64,000 nucleotides of DNA from Spodoptera frugiperda (Eukaryota; Arthropoda; Insecta; Lepidoptera; Noctuidae), in NCBI RefSeq assembly GCF_023101765.2, contig NC_064213.1, positions 4,278,001 to 4,342,000 on the forward strand. The letters run 5' to 3'. Each line of letters begins with the position of its first letter. The stretch's first letter is position 1. The notes below the pieces were generated by a model. It searched no databases. It saw only the letters and a list, made by a program, of their open reading frames with translations, and was not told where the DNA came from. Made by a program: the position numbers and the translations under genes. Shown one piece after another: positions 11,601 through 21,160 of this stretch.

Positions 11601-13725
11601 AAAAGAAATGGTGCCAATACCTTTACTTCTTTCTGTAAACTATGTTTTACTGTTCCAAACCTCAGCCATTGTCTATATTTCTAGATATTTATGGTTTTGG
11701 GTGACTAAGTTTTCGGTTTTCGTATCCATTTCTTTTTATTATTTATCAAATAAATTGAAAATATATATTTTTCTGCCCAAATAGTTAAATACCCGTTACA
11801 TTAAATATTATTTGTAAAGTTCATAATTAACTTTATGTTGTTTATGCAATTCCGCAAATTAAATTAACATTTTGTAATTGTTTCTATATTTTCAAGCTTC
11901 TGATACCGAAACCGTAGTGAAATATGGAACGTTTACTTTTATAGAGAATATGGAGTAATATTTATTTTTAAAACTTTCAGTATTGGATGTATTCCAAGAA
12001 TGGCGAGATCCGACGTGACGAGACATGCCTGGATTATTCTGGACATGATGTTGTATTGTACCCTTGCCACGGTGCCAAGGGTAACCAGCTGTGGATCTAT
12101 GATGCCCGCGTAAGTTTTTAACTTAGTAATATTTCAACTTTATGCCTTTTCTTATGGTATAGGGCGGTAAATGAAGCGACGGTTTGATTGTAAGCTTTGG
12201 TTGATTAAAATTGACGCACTTGATGGTAAGCATCTGTACCATTCTTGGATGCCTGTTACACCAGAGAAGTAAGTGCGTTGTTGGCTTTATGGCAGTAGAG
12301 ATTGGAGGATTGAGGATTTGGTTAATAGGATAGGGGAAGCGCTGTTATCTGACATTACACGAAAATTTAAATTTACTATGTCTATGTATGCCCAGTATAT
12401 GGCAATAGGCTGACCCCGTATTACATTGGATTTATAACATAAATGGTGAAAAGTGAGTGTACATTTTATAGCGGCATTACGTGCGGTAATGCGCATTTCT
12501 GCCTACCCCTTCGGGGATAAAAGGCGTGTCGTTGCGTTGTTGTTTTCCCTTATCGATGATCATCCTATCAATTCTATGAAAAAACTGTTCATACCTCTCC
12601 TCACCCACCATTTAAATAATATTGATGTTTCGTAGTAACGTTTTCATTTCATAACTAGTCCTATAGAGGTCCTTCTTAGAATTGTAATCTTATAGACTTC
12701 TAAGTAACTTAGAGCTAAACCTCTCAATATACGTATTTATTTGTGTAAGCTTAATATTAGTGTTTGAATGGCAAACAATATTGAAATTCAAGTTTAGCTT
12801 AGCCTACATAATACAAGATTTTATTTCAAAGATGTTTCATATTAATTCACTGAATATTAGGTCATAGAAAATGCCTCGTTTTGGTTAAATGATCTTATCA
12901 GCATCATTATCACGTTGGCCACAAGAAATCTAGATACTGCTAGAAATAGGACAGTTTTGAGAAAGTTACCTAAACGTTCAAGTATTAGAATTGTTTTTCC
13001 TTTTCTGGATCCTACCAACATTTATTTTCTATACTACTAATAAAAGTAGAATGGTTGTTATGTATGATAGGATGTTAGGTATGGAGTCAAATTGTAAACG
13101 ATTTCTAATAAAAAACGGTAATTATAGAATGACTAAAACGGTTTCCATTTAAGTATTGTAGAGATAAAAAGTATTCTCCTCTATGGTTTATACTCATAAT
13201 ATGATAATAATGAGAGTTTACAACAAAAGTTAATTAATGTCGTCGGAGAAAATAATTTACTTGCAAGATTTTGCTAAAATTAATTTGCGGGAGTTAGGTA
13301 ACGACCAATCCTTTAGTACCTGCTGCTAAATATAGAAGTATTAAGTCGGCGAAATTATGAGGAGTGTTTTCATATAAATTATATTCCCTTTCCTTGAAAT
13401 AAAGGGCTCGCCAGATGAGACTGAAAGTACGACAGGATAGATTTAGCTAGAACGACTTTCATTTAAATGTAGGGATGGTATTTTCATTCATAGTCTTACT
13501 GTTCTAAAACAAATCTTGATATGGTGTAAGAACATCATTAATTTAGTAATTTGTTCACAGCTGAAGTTACTGAAGCATGGCTCAAGTGAGAAATGCATGG
13601 CGGTATCAAGGAACAAAGACAAGATTGTGATGGAGACGTGCAGCGAGTCGGAGCCAAGGCAGATGTGGAGCATGGAGAACTTCAACGCTAACAGATTGGC
13701 ACCAGAGCTGACACAAGCCGAGTAG
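5421..13725 (+). CDS. pgant9: polypeptide N-acetylgalactosaminyltransferase, pgant9-like, with three alternative lectin exons
   Basis: This GT27 Golgi enzyme transfers GalNAc from UDP-GalNAc to Ser/Thr, starting mucin-type O-glycans. Coding exons: 5421-5655, 7311-7536, 8443-8612, 8694-8858, 8932-9395, 9470-9652, one of 9838-9945, 10147-10266 or 10569-10673, then 11981-12109 and 13561-13725. All introns are GT-AG and all junctions keep frame. The product is 614, 618 or 613 residues, normal for the family. It has a type II anchor (about residues 13-32), a stem with an N-I-S sequon (115-117), the FHNEAWS motif (174-180), D258-S-H260, WGGEN (366-370) and H394 of SHVGH. A three-repeat ricin lectin domain follows from residue 482. 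DSH plus the later His bind Mn2+. The ATG at 5421 is chosen because it directly precedes the anchor. Assignment to pgant9 rests on recalled similarity of the [19 protein letters not shown] block and the lectin-exon architecture. Confidence 0.9.
5656..7310 (+). other. intron 1 (1655 nt)
   Basis: The intron runs from GTGAGT to an acceptor ending TTTGAAG. That acceptor is poor, but a pyrimidine run and a better-looking TTTTTTTATAG lie 11 bases upstream. Using that upstream site would change frame and hit a stop, so 7311 is required by phase. Open frames inside the intron show no domain. Confidence 0.65.
7311..7536 (+). CDS. pgant9: coding exon 2: stem region
   Basis: The exon encodes residues 79-154, the stem linking anchor to catalytic domain. 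It contains [14 protein letters not shown] and [12 protein letters not shown], then the LPDPRDEW block that precedes the conserved Cys of GT27 enzymes. The donor is GAGTG/GTAAGA and leaves phase 2, completed by G of exon 3 to give Trp154. Confidence 0.85.
7537..8442 (+). other. intron 2 (906 nt)
   Basis: GTAAGA donor and TTTGTACAG acceptor. Nothing else was recognised inside. Antisense open frames in this stretch are shadows of the exon or chance. Confidence 0.7.
8443..8612 (+). CDS. pgant9: coding exon 3: start of GT-A catalytic domain
   Basis: The exon encodes residues 154-210. It has Cys155, [13 protein letters not shown] at 168-180, the [11 protein letters not shown] helix and [11 protein letters not shown]. 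The FHNEAWS and LVDDFSD blocks are near-invariant in GT27 and contribute to UDP-GalNAc binding. The donor is GATATGC/GTAAGT, phase 1. Confidence 0.92.
8694..8858 (+). CDS. pgant9: coding exon 4: catalytic domain with DSH motif
   Basis: The exon encodes residues 211-266. It includes [20 protein letters not shown], then [12 protein letters not shown]. Asp258 and His260 of the DSH motif coordinate the catalytic metal in this family. The flanking introns are short (81 and 73 nt). The acceptor is TTTGCAG and the donor GAAG/GTAAAA. Confidence 0.92.
8932..9395 (+). CDS. pgant9: coding exon 5: catalytic core
   Basis: The exon encodes residues 266-420, the largest block. It contains [60 protein letters not shown] (366-370), CSHVGHIFR with His394 as third metal ligand, and [18 protein letters not shown]. 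These are hallmark GT27 sequences with no missing key residue. The exon ends in phase 0 at GAG/GTAAGG. Confidence 0.94.
9470..9652 (+). CDS. pgant9: coding exon 6: end of catalytic domain and linker
   Basis: The exon is 61 codons, residues 421-481. It encodes [26 protein letters not shown], a conserved Cys, [15 protein letters not shown] and the linker ending VAHGE. It is phase 0 on both sides. The donor GAGAG/GTACGT faces three competing acceptors downstream. Confidence 0.92.
9838..9945 (+). CDS. pgant9: alternative exon 7a: lectin alpha repeat, basic version
   Basis: The exon is 36 codons, phase 0/0, with acceptor ATTACCTGTACAG and weak donor ATCAG/GTCTTC. It starts [13 protein letters not shown] and ends [11 protein letters not shown]. 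The CLD motif and the final Q, followed by YW from exon 8, form the classic ricin-repeat CLD...QxW signature. It has seven K/R against two D/E (net +5) plus three His. It most resembles the standard GalNAc-transferase alpha repeat as I remember it. Confidence 0.88.
10147..10266 (+). CDS. pgant9: alternative exon 7b: lectin alpha repeat, longer divergent version
   Basis: The exon is 40 codons, phase 0/0. It starts [13 protein letters not shown] and ends KCHGSGGNQ, so the CLD motif and the QxW half-site are kept. Four extra residues and an acidic, proline-rich loop ([11 protein letters not shown]) replace the middle. The usual PVxLxPC strand reads PTVKTRKC. Net charge is +1. The acceptor (CATCACTGAAAG) is weak and the donor is CAG/GTACTC. 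The run CCATGGCAGTGGTGG near the end codes the CHGSGG turn. Confidence 0.82.
10569..10673 (+). CDS. pgant9: alternative exon 7c: lectin alpha repeat, acidic version
   Basis: The exon is 35 codons, phase 0/0. It starts [12 protein letters not shown] and ends [14 protein letters not shown] replaces CLD, and the QxW half-site is kept. Five D/E against two K/R give net -3. The acceptor is GGCATCAG with a weak tract, and the donor CAG/GTTTGT is weak. The frame is masked in simple ORF calling because a longer open frame overlaps it out of phase. Confidence 0.83.
10674..11980 (+). other. intron between exon 7c and exon 8 (1307 nt)
   Basis: No fourth lectin-like exon was found: no CHGxxGNQ-coding phrase followed by GT. 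AGTCGACTATA occurs at 10826-10836 and 10946-10956. A perfect 8-bp hairpin (AACTGAAA, loop CGTA) lies at 10860-10879 between them. The right part is T-rich with an A/T run before the acceptor AAACTTTCAG. Confidence 0.6.
11981..12109 (+). CDS. pgant9: coding exon 8: lectin beta repeat
   Basis: The exon is 43 codons, phase 0/0. It opens with YW, which completes the alpha-repeat QxW from whichever exon 7 is used. It then gives [19 protein letters not shown] and [18 protein letters not shown], a complete CLD...QxW beta repeat. The donor is CCCGC/GTAAGT. Confidence 0.92.
12149..12288 (-). repeat. family C retroposon fragment
   Basis: The reverse complement matches the 3' part of family C: CACTTACTTCTCTGG, then a stretch ending in CGCCCTATACCATAAG. 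It is heavily diverged. It sits inside an intron of the GalNAc-transferase gene. Confidence 0.5.
12388..12531 (+). repeat. family B SINE, 3' part
   Basis: Contains CCCAGTATATGGCAATAGGC, AAATGGTGAAAAGTGAGTGT, GCATTACGTGC and ACCCCTTCGGGGATAAAAGG. It lacks the tRNA-like head seen in the full copy at 62574-62866. Confidence 0.75.
13561..13725 (+). CDS. pgant9: coding exon 9: lectin gamma repeat and stop
   Basis: The exon is 54 codons plus TAG at 13723-13725. It encodes [20 protein letters not shown], then [17 protein letters not shown]. The gamma repeat keeps QxW (QMW) but has CMAVS in place of CLD, as is usual for this repeat. The protein ends LTQAE. Confidence 0.92.
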   Translation: MKLLKHGSSEKCMAVSRNKDKIVMETCSESEPRQMWSMENFNANRLAPELTQAE

Positions 13726-15811
13726 CCGGAGGCTTACCTAGAAGTGCTGTTCATATAAACAGCATAAAGACAATGAGAATAACGTGACTGTGACATAGTG
13801 TTAATTCAATGGTTCACTTGTTGTCTGATGCAATGAATGCTTGTAGTTAAACGTGTACTTGTTTAGTGTGAAACGCTACGGGCTGTTTAGACTATAAGGC
13901 TTCACCATTTACACAGGCTTGTTGAACGTTTTTGCAATGGAGAATATGGTGAGATTTTGGCGACATCATAGCACGTTGATATTGCAATGTCAATTGCTGG
14001 AAACCCCCACTTGCTATGGTGCTGCCATCTGTATTAGCGAACCTAACCTTCTCTATTGCTAATATGAACCCCGTTGAACTCGGCCTATTAACGACTGATG
14101 TGTTCGATTTTAGTTTCGCTTGAATGTCATTTGTTTAGTTCCTACAGATTCTGTGCGAAATATTATAGGAAAGTGAATTTGTGGATGGTGGAAATTTTGA
14201 GTTAGTTTCAAGAAAATAACTGTTATAACGATGGTGCTTGCCTATGTTTGTCTTGTGGAAGATCGTTATTTATTACTTCTACTAAAATTGTTATGTCTTG
14301 CTGTTGTTAGAAATCAGCGTTTTATTTTATTTCTATATTATTTTTTCTATGCGATTGTTGTTTTACTTGGAAACTTACTAAATTATACATACATATCTTC
14401 TTCGTAAAGAGAAAACATTTATCGATATTTTCAACTAGAATGAATGTTTTTTGCCGTCTTTTTATAAATTTTAAAGTGTTTTATGTAAAATTAATGTTGT
14501 AATAGTATTCTTTATCGAGTATTAACTTACTGGTTAGGATTTAGTATAGATATTAACTGTACATATCTTTGATATCTGTATGCTTCGATATTTATTACGA
14601 TTACATGGATTATAATATGGATGACCTAAGAAAAGAGTCTGTGACTTGAATAGCGAATGAAAGTCATCTTAGAATATTGGATTGGTATTTTTAAGCCTCC
14701 TATCTATTGGTAATATTTTTGAACGATACATAATTCAGGACAGTTAAATTATAATAAAATAAGTTTGCTGGTCAACTTTTTCGATTCAAATGTGAAATAC
14801 AACAATAGTTTACGACACAATTATGTTTTTAAAAAGATAATTATGGCTTAAAGATACCATTAATAAAAAGCAAGGTCAACAATGGATAATAGGATCGGTG
14901 ATTAAAAAATGCTAATGACTTTTAGTCCGATGTAAATTACATAATTGTGATTAATTAGATATCATTCAATATACCTACCTAATAGTTAGTCTTATTGACT
15001 TATGTCGTAGAATGTAAAAATTTTAGTGAAATTGTAAATTGTAATGATAGAATTTTTTAAAGTATGTCTATGAATATAAGTAAATATTTTTGTACTCATA
15101 AGTTACTGAGCGAATTTATTTTTAGTCACACTTTACGTCTTGTGTTATGTTGTTAGAAAAATTTACGGATTATTGAATAACAGATTTTAAAAGAAAGTTC
15201 TGTAATGAAAGTACATGAGTTTCTTTTTAACTTTGTGAACTAGTTTCCAAAACCGTTTTCGTAACTGAGTCTTATACATTCCTGAAGCAGTTAATACAAT
15301 ATCAGTCTTATGTCCGAATACTCAAACGCTACTCAATTTTAAGACGCTCTCAAAACTAATTCTGTCCCTATCAATTCTTTATAAAATGACAGAGATAGCA
15401 CGATATTTAAGTACAACTTAAAATTGAGTAGCATTTCAGTATTCGGGCGTTAATAGATTTCCTTCGATACGTCTTCATTAGAAATATAACATTCCTCTTT
15501 GTGATCGATACGAAAATAAAATTAATGAGTACCTAAAATGTCCAATACAGTTTTGATAGATATATTTTATAGTAATACTATCGTTAATTTAATTACTTCC
15601 ATTTTCAACTGTGGTAGACTTTGAGCCAGTATTTTTATTTTCCCCCTTTTTATCTAAGGACATAAATATAAATAGATAGTTCTGAAAAGACATGATACTG
15701 CCAATTTGTCTTCCTAAGTGTATCTACATGCTTTGTTTACGGCTGAAATAAATAACCAATCTTGAGCTAAAATCTTTGGATGGTATAGACAGAAACTCCA
15801 TCTTCCTATGT

Positions 15812-15936
15812 CAATCCCCAATTTCTAATAGGTCGTCAACACTCTAGTATCTTTAGTAGTGTTGCGGGTGTCAATAGGCAGCGCTGATTACTTGCAATCA
15901 CTAAGATCAGTCAGCTCCTTTGCCTCATAAAAAATG
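15812..15936 (+). repeat. family C retroposon fragment
   Basis: Shows CAATCCCCAATTTCTAA, GTGTTGCGGGTGTCAATAGG and an end CCTCATAAAAAATGG, which matches the A-tailed 3' end of family C. Diverged. Confidence 0.5.
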
Positions 15937-16032
15937 GCTTAATTCAAACATTTTAAATAGAGATTGGTTATTAATTTCAGTTGTTAGTCACTCTCACCTC
16001 CTTTCCTTTACAATTCCATATACTAGAGAGCT

Positions 16033-16176
16033 TAGTACGAGTTTTTTTAACGTTTAACGTTATCGATATGTTTGGCGTTCAGCGCTCTGATTGGCCAGCT
16101 CCAATGAAGCAACCAATCAGAGGGCTAAACGCTATAACGTTTCGATCTCGTTAAACGTGAAACAAACTTATACTAG
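16033..16176. mobile_element. palindromic MITE family F
   Basis: About 143 bp of foldback structure. The left end AGTACGAGTTT...AACGTTTAACG mirrors the right end CGTTAAACGTGAAACAAACTT. The inner arms GCGCTCTGATTGGCC and AACCAATCAGAGGGC also pair. Related copies are at 63392-63533 and, in part, at 35447-35475. It lies in the putative 3' UTR. Confidence 0.7.
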
Positions 16177-17739
16177 GTCCTTTGTTTAGGTCTACGTAAA
16201 TAATTGACTGAATTATAATTTGAGGATAGCGGTCGATTGTGGTGAAATAAAATAATTTTCGATTACTATCGAAAGTCATTTTATTTATTGATAGCATTTA
16301 TGATTAAAATAGATATTAATAATTCATTGTTAAATTTATTTGTGTGTTCACGTTTAGTTATTAAATAAAATACCAGTTATTTGAATTATTTGTCACAAGG
16401 TATAGCGAATTACATTTTGATTGTCCATACGATTCAGTTGCATTAAAACATCACAAATATCTAAGACTATAATTTAATTATTTTCATTAGATCTTAATGT
16501 TTTTGTGGAAGAGATTATTTTAGTTGAAATTTTATTCCAAGGTTTTGATGTAAATAGCTTCATATAGTTGATATTATTATTATATATGGTGTCATTTTTT
16601 ATAGTGAGAGGTGTGAAGTTAATTTTTGTTATAGAAAATTCTACACTAAGTTCTAAGGTTTTATCCAAGTCTTATCTATTGAGTTATTGAATATAAATAG
16701 GTTATTGTAATAAATAAATTGAAAATAACACTATTATCTTCACACCCTGGCCGTGTAATCCGTGCATTCGCAATTGTATAGTTAGTAAATTAATAGAATT
16801 ATAAACTAAATAGATATTTATGTAATAAGATGTTTTAATGTGCCTTATAACTTTACATAATTATTATTGAATGTTGAAATTTCTGTATATAATGCGGTGT
16901 CTCCAAATGTAATTATAATAGGTATGTACTATAGCGTATCATTTAGATGGCGATTACATAGTATTTGTAAAATAAAGCATTATGTTGGATTTGTATTATG
17001 TTTTTTATTTCGTAACGAATAAGAACTATTTTTACCCTACAAATCAGCCCCTGTAAGATGAGTTTCTCAACTATAGTTCATCATAATCTATTTGGAATCA
17101 GTATGAATGATGCAGTGAATCATAGGTCGATTCTCTCACAGATAGATACTAGTTACATATATAATCTCTACGTTTTTAACTGACTACAATAATTAGGTAT
17201 TTCAATTCTTGCTATTTAGTACCAGGATTTTAAATCGAAAGCCTAGTTCCTCGGCATAATGATCGGATCTAAAGCTGGTTGGAATTGACAGAAACAACTA
17301 AAAAAGTAATATGTATTACTACACTAAATAGACAAAGTTCATCTACTTTGTTCATCACAAAGTTAAACGTAAAAATGGAATGCGTTTATAACCTAAAGCT
17401 CTTAACCTAATCTTCTTTGTAAACCCAAGTCAGATTAACAGAGATTAAGTGAAATTGCTTAACACGTTACCTAGTGCTAAGATAGGTGAGTATTTATCTT
17501 GGGTTATCTTAAGTAGAAGTCATGATAACAGTTTTGTAGAGGTCAGGAGTTAAGATTGTTTTAAAAATTCTTGACAAGTTTCTAAACTCATACGGCACTA
17601 TTTTCAATTCAGTAAATAATACACTGTATTGTATTGTATCGATGTTACATATAAAGATTGTTATTTAATATCCAATGTAATATTTCATTCGTAAATCATT
17701 TGTCAGTACAAAGTTATGCATTCAAAGGTATGAAAAATA
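16177..17739. other. no gene seen
   Basis: The end of the putative 3' UTR, then AT-rich sequence. The minus-strand open frame at 16474-16668 is of low complexity and without a domain. Confidence 0.4.
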
Positions 17740-17878
17740 CCGGCACTACGGATGACCTAGCTAGTTACCGGGCCTCGGGCTCGAAGAGCAAAATGCTTTA
17801 TAGTCAGTAAGAGTCTGATACTCCCTCTCGTCTCACCATAGGCGGGAGCCTTGATGACGATGATGATTTTCCCTAATT
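17740..17878 (+). repeat. dispersed repeat family A
   Basis: Contains ACCTAGCTAGTTACCGGGCC, GGCTCGAAGAGCA, AGTCAGTAAGAGTCTGATAC, TCCCTCTCGTCTCACC and a GATGATTTTCCC end. It is nearly full length. Confidence 0.75.
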
Positions 17879-20230
17879 GATAGGTATTTAATAAATACTT
17901 TAATTGACTATACTTAACTATTGAAACGGCATTAAGTGAGAAAAGAATCGAAAAGTTCAATTCGTATATACTAATTACGTCCCTAAAAGAAACGGCAAGA
18001 CAGAAGACGCTAATCGACCAATAATTTTCGAATTCTATTTAAAAAGCCCCAATCAAACATTTATCTGAACCAATAATAGAGTACCTAGTGCATCTATTCA
18101 CCTATTCACTGCATACGTCACTCACCTGAACTAACAACCACTCTATAAACGTCAGGGGCGTGAAATGTGGAACTTTTTGTTGCGATGCTCCAAACCGTTC
18201 GAGCCCCGAGCTATGTCCGACGGCTTATTTGGTAAGCCATCGCTTTTTGGAGCCAGCGAGAACTTGTGTGAAGCTGTGCTAATTGGAACGTGACTACTGA
18301 TTGTTGTTCTAGTATTAGATACGAAGAATTAAAGGATTTTTGATATAAGTTAAAAGTAAAATAATTATTAAGTAGTTCACAATTTTATGGGGGACAAAAA
18401 AGGATCTTCTGATGGTACGCAATCGACGCTGCCTATGGGTAACACTAGAAGAATTAACGGAATTGAGACATGATGATAATTCAGTATTTATAACTTTGTA
18501 TTAAGGATTATAATCATACGTAAAATGATTAGCTATAGATTTATTTCAATACATAAGCGAGAATAAGTACTACAAGTTATGTACATATTTGGGTCACCAC
18601 AAAAAACGATAACTTTAAAAAAATCGATAAACGTCTTAAGGTAAAGTCTTTACTTAACCTGATACACGAATCTGCTTTATCAACAAGCCTTGCTCAATCT
18701 GCCCTAACTTTCCTAACCTCCAAAATACACTTTTTTACCCACAAGTACGTACTAGTACGGAGCTCTGTACAGATGACAAGATTTTTACATTTTTTTCAGC
18801 ATTCACTGTTCCCCGGAGATTAGTGTCTACCACCGGTTTTGACACCCAACATGGGACCGGAATTTTCGCAATTAGGAAACGTGGTTTGTATGAATTGTTC
18901 TATTTAGTATTCAAAGGATTCTTTTAGCTGGTTTTTGACGAAGTGCAATTTGATGCATTCGGCTATTTAAAATTGGAAGTATGGATTTTACAAGTTAACC
19001 GTTTTAAGTTATTTGTATTTTTGTAATATTTGAATCGATGAAAGAGGTATTAAGTCCAGAATCAAAATGTAATTTGGCGTTTTAATGTCTTTGCTTATCT
19101 CAATAGGACACACATGTATGATGACCAATGAACTAATAAAATAGTAACAAAATGTAATATTATTTCTGAAACTTCTATCATATCACCTCTGCTAAGCCTG
19201 TCAGAAAAATAACAAATACTTAGGTTTAAAATTCTCCTTAAAAAAGTAATTTAAAATGAAATTGCTTGCACCTACGTCCAATATTCTACCTTAATGCTCA
19301 TTATGAGCGTAATAAAATGTAGTACGTAACTAGTTTTCGCTGGCCTTAAGAGCGTAGGATTAGATACTCTTTTCCGTACTTATAGTGAAATTATTTTTAG
19401 TATGCAGTGACTGAGCTACTGCTAAGAATCCTGAGGTTCTGCATATTAGATACTAGAAAATCTTTCAAAATTCAAGACCATGTCATTATAATCCTCCTTT
19501 ACAGTCATGCTCCGTTAGGAAATGCCGACCTCATCTAGATTTTTTTAATAATTTGTGACGTATAGACGTGCTCTTTTGTAGCCTGTTTACAGAAAAATAA
19601 AATCATTTTATTTCATGCTGAGGAGTCTCATTCAGTCTAGTAGTGTTCTATCATCGGTTGTTGATTAGTCACGTATTTATAACGTCTATATTAAGTAATA
19701 TATAAGTGTAACAATGTAGTGACCATATTTGCCTAACCCTTCACGAATAAAAAATACATGACGTTATGTTTAGTTTCTGCATCATAACAAATTTAATAGC
19801 AATCTCTTTGAATATTGGCTAGACAGAAATAACAGCTGAGTTAAACCATTACTCGAATTGAAAAAGTTCAATAACAAATATTGAGAATGTGATGTAGCCC
19901 AAACAAAAAGTCATAATGATGAAACGTGTTCCCCATTTGTTTGGTCAAGTTGTAATGTGCGACCCTCTGGACGAGGAACCCTAAAATGGACTCCTTTAAA
20001 TGAGATGATCGTAATTTTCATAAAGTGAGGGAACATTAAAAAGCTTCATGCTATTTTATGGACATTATTAAACTTACTTTATTATGATTTACTTCATTAA
20101 TTTAAGTAATAGTGCATCTATCGAGCAAATGATTGTGACTGGTATGATTCTCAGGTCAGGTAGGAATAAATAAGTATGGATAAGCTCTTTGTGTAGCAGT
20201 AACTTCTCATTTGTTACATTGGATTTATAC
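17879..20230. other. no gene seen; AT-rich with small islands
   Basis: A slightly GC-richer patch at 18150-18270 contains a short hairpin (GGCTTA, loop TTTGG, TAAGCC). A family C remnant lies at about 18400-18460 (minus). An ATG-less open frame of about 88 codons ending near 18930 shows no domain. Confidence 0.4.
18400..18460 (-). repeat. family C remnant
   Basis: CTTCTGATGGTACGCAATCG and GCTGCCTATGGGTAACAC correspond, inverted, to the CCATAGGCGGC...CATCAGGTG phrase of family C. It is short and diverged. Confidence 0.4.
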
Positions 20231-20370
20231 AAAACTAGCTTATACCAGCGGCTTCGCCTTCGTTCCCGTGGGATAAAAAGTATCCTATCACCCAAGTCAA
20301 TTCATATTCAGTCACCAAATTTCATCAAAATTCGTTCGTTTACTAGTTTCACCGTGATTGACGGTTAAGC
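20231..20370 (-). repeat. LINE-tail-like repeat family H
   Basis: Read on the minus strand it has CAATCACGGTGAAACTAG, GAAATTTGGTGACTGAATAT and ACTTTTTATCCCACGGGAAC. It is an inverted relative of 2237-2370, followed by GGCTTCGCC-type sequence frequent in lepidopteran LINE debris. Confidence 0.65.
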
Positions 20371-20994
20371 ATCCAAATAAAAAGAAGTTCACATTTATAA
20401 TATCGGTGTGATAGTGTGAACTGTGATAAATTGCGATATAAAGTCGCACATAGATCAGAATGTTTAAAAAATATATATCTACTAGTCTTTTTCTTTAAGC
20501 ATACATAATATAAATATGTAAAATATAGCAGCAAAGGCCTTTCCAAGTAATACAAGCGCCTGCTATTACAGAGAACTTAGGGTAATGTGGGTATATCTTA
20601 GCCTAACCCTTTGGGAATACAGGTGTGATTTTATATACGTATATTCAGACCTCAGACACTTCGTAAGAAGAGAAAAAAAAACCTAAAATTGCTCACATTC
20701 TCATGAATAAGTGATAGCTTCGTTGTATCAAAGTCAAAAGCCAGTAATCCAGCAGGAACGGAGCATTCCCTTTTCCTCATACGCAGTTCCGTGCATGATT
20801 GTACGTAGATTTCTTCACTAAGGTATGGGAACATTTCTATGAATTTTAAAACTTCAATTTTCTGACGCCCGTTCTGCACGTTTCTCATAGATGTGGCAAT
20901 TTTTCGGATGGGTTGATTAGGGTAGGATTGGAGCGAGGAATCATATGGTGTGTTAATTTCAAGGCCAAAAATGCGATTGAATAATTAAGATTCA

Positions 20995-21160
20995 TGGTTG
21001 GTACGGTGGCTAGGCAACGGGCTGCCGCGCAGAGTGTAGTGGTTTGATTCCCGCTTGGAGCAACTCTTTGAGTGTTCTTCAAATTATTGTTTCGGGTCTG
21101 GGAATTGCGTGTCTGTGTGAACTTGTATGTTTGTAAACGCACCCATGACACAGGAGAAAA
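20995..21160 (+). repeat. tRNA-headed SINE family G
   Basis: GGCTAGGCAACGGGCTGCC and a B-box-like GGTTTGATTCCCG give a tRNA-like head. The body follows with GTTTCGGGTCTGGGAATTG, ACTTGTATGTTTGTAA and CCATGACACAGGAGAAAAT. Inverted relatives are at 27758-27918 and 29333-29372. Confidence 0.65.

Larger units (their letters stand above)
12110..13560 (+). other. intron 8 (1451 nt) holding repeat fragments
   Basis: GTAAGT donor and TTGTTCACAG acceptor. The intron contains a family C fragment (12149-12288, minus) and a family B fragment (12388-12531, plus). The rest is AT-rich without recognised features. Confidence 0.75.
13726..16996 (+). other. candidate long 3' UTR of the GalNAc-transferase gene
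   Basis: After the stop the sequence is AT-rich and non-coding. Several AATAAA hexamers occur (14753, 14862, 15515, 15747, 16246). The best-looking one is at 16971-16976, followed by a GT-rich stretch. Which is used cannot be told from sequence. The region contains a family C fragment and a palindromic MITE. Confidence 0.4.

Noticed and set aside
13726..16976. A definite polyadenylation site
   Set aside because: Several AATAAA hexamers occur in this AT-rich stretch, and sequence alone does not decide between them.
18657..18930. ATG-less open frame of about 88 codons with an acceptor-like TTTTTTTCAG inside
   Set aside because: No known domain, no matching donor and no neighbouring exon. Such lengths arise by chance in a 64-kb six-frame search.
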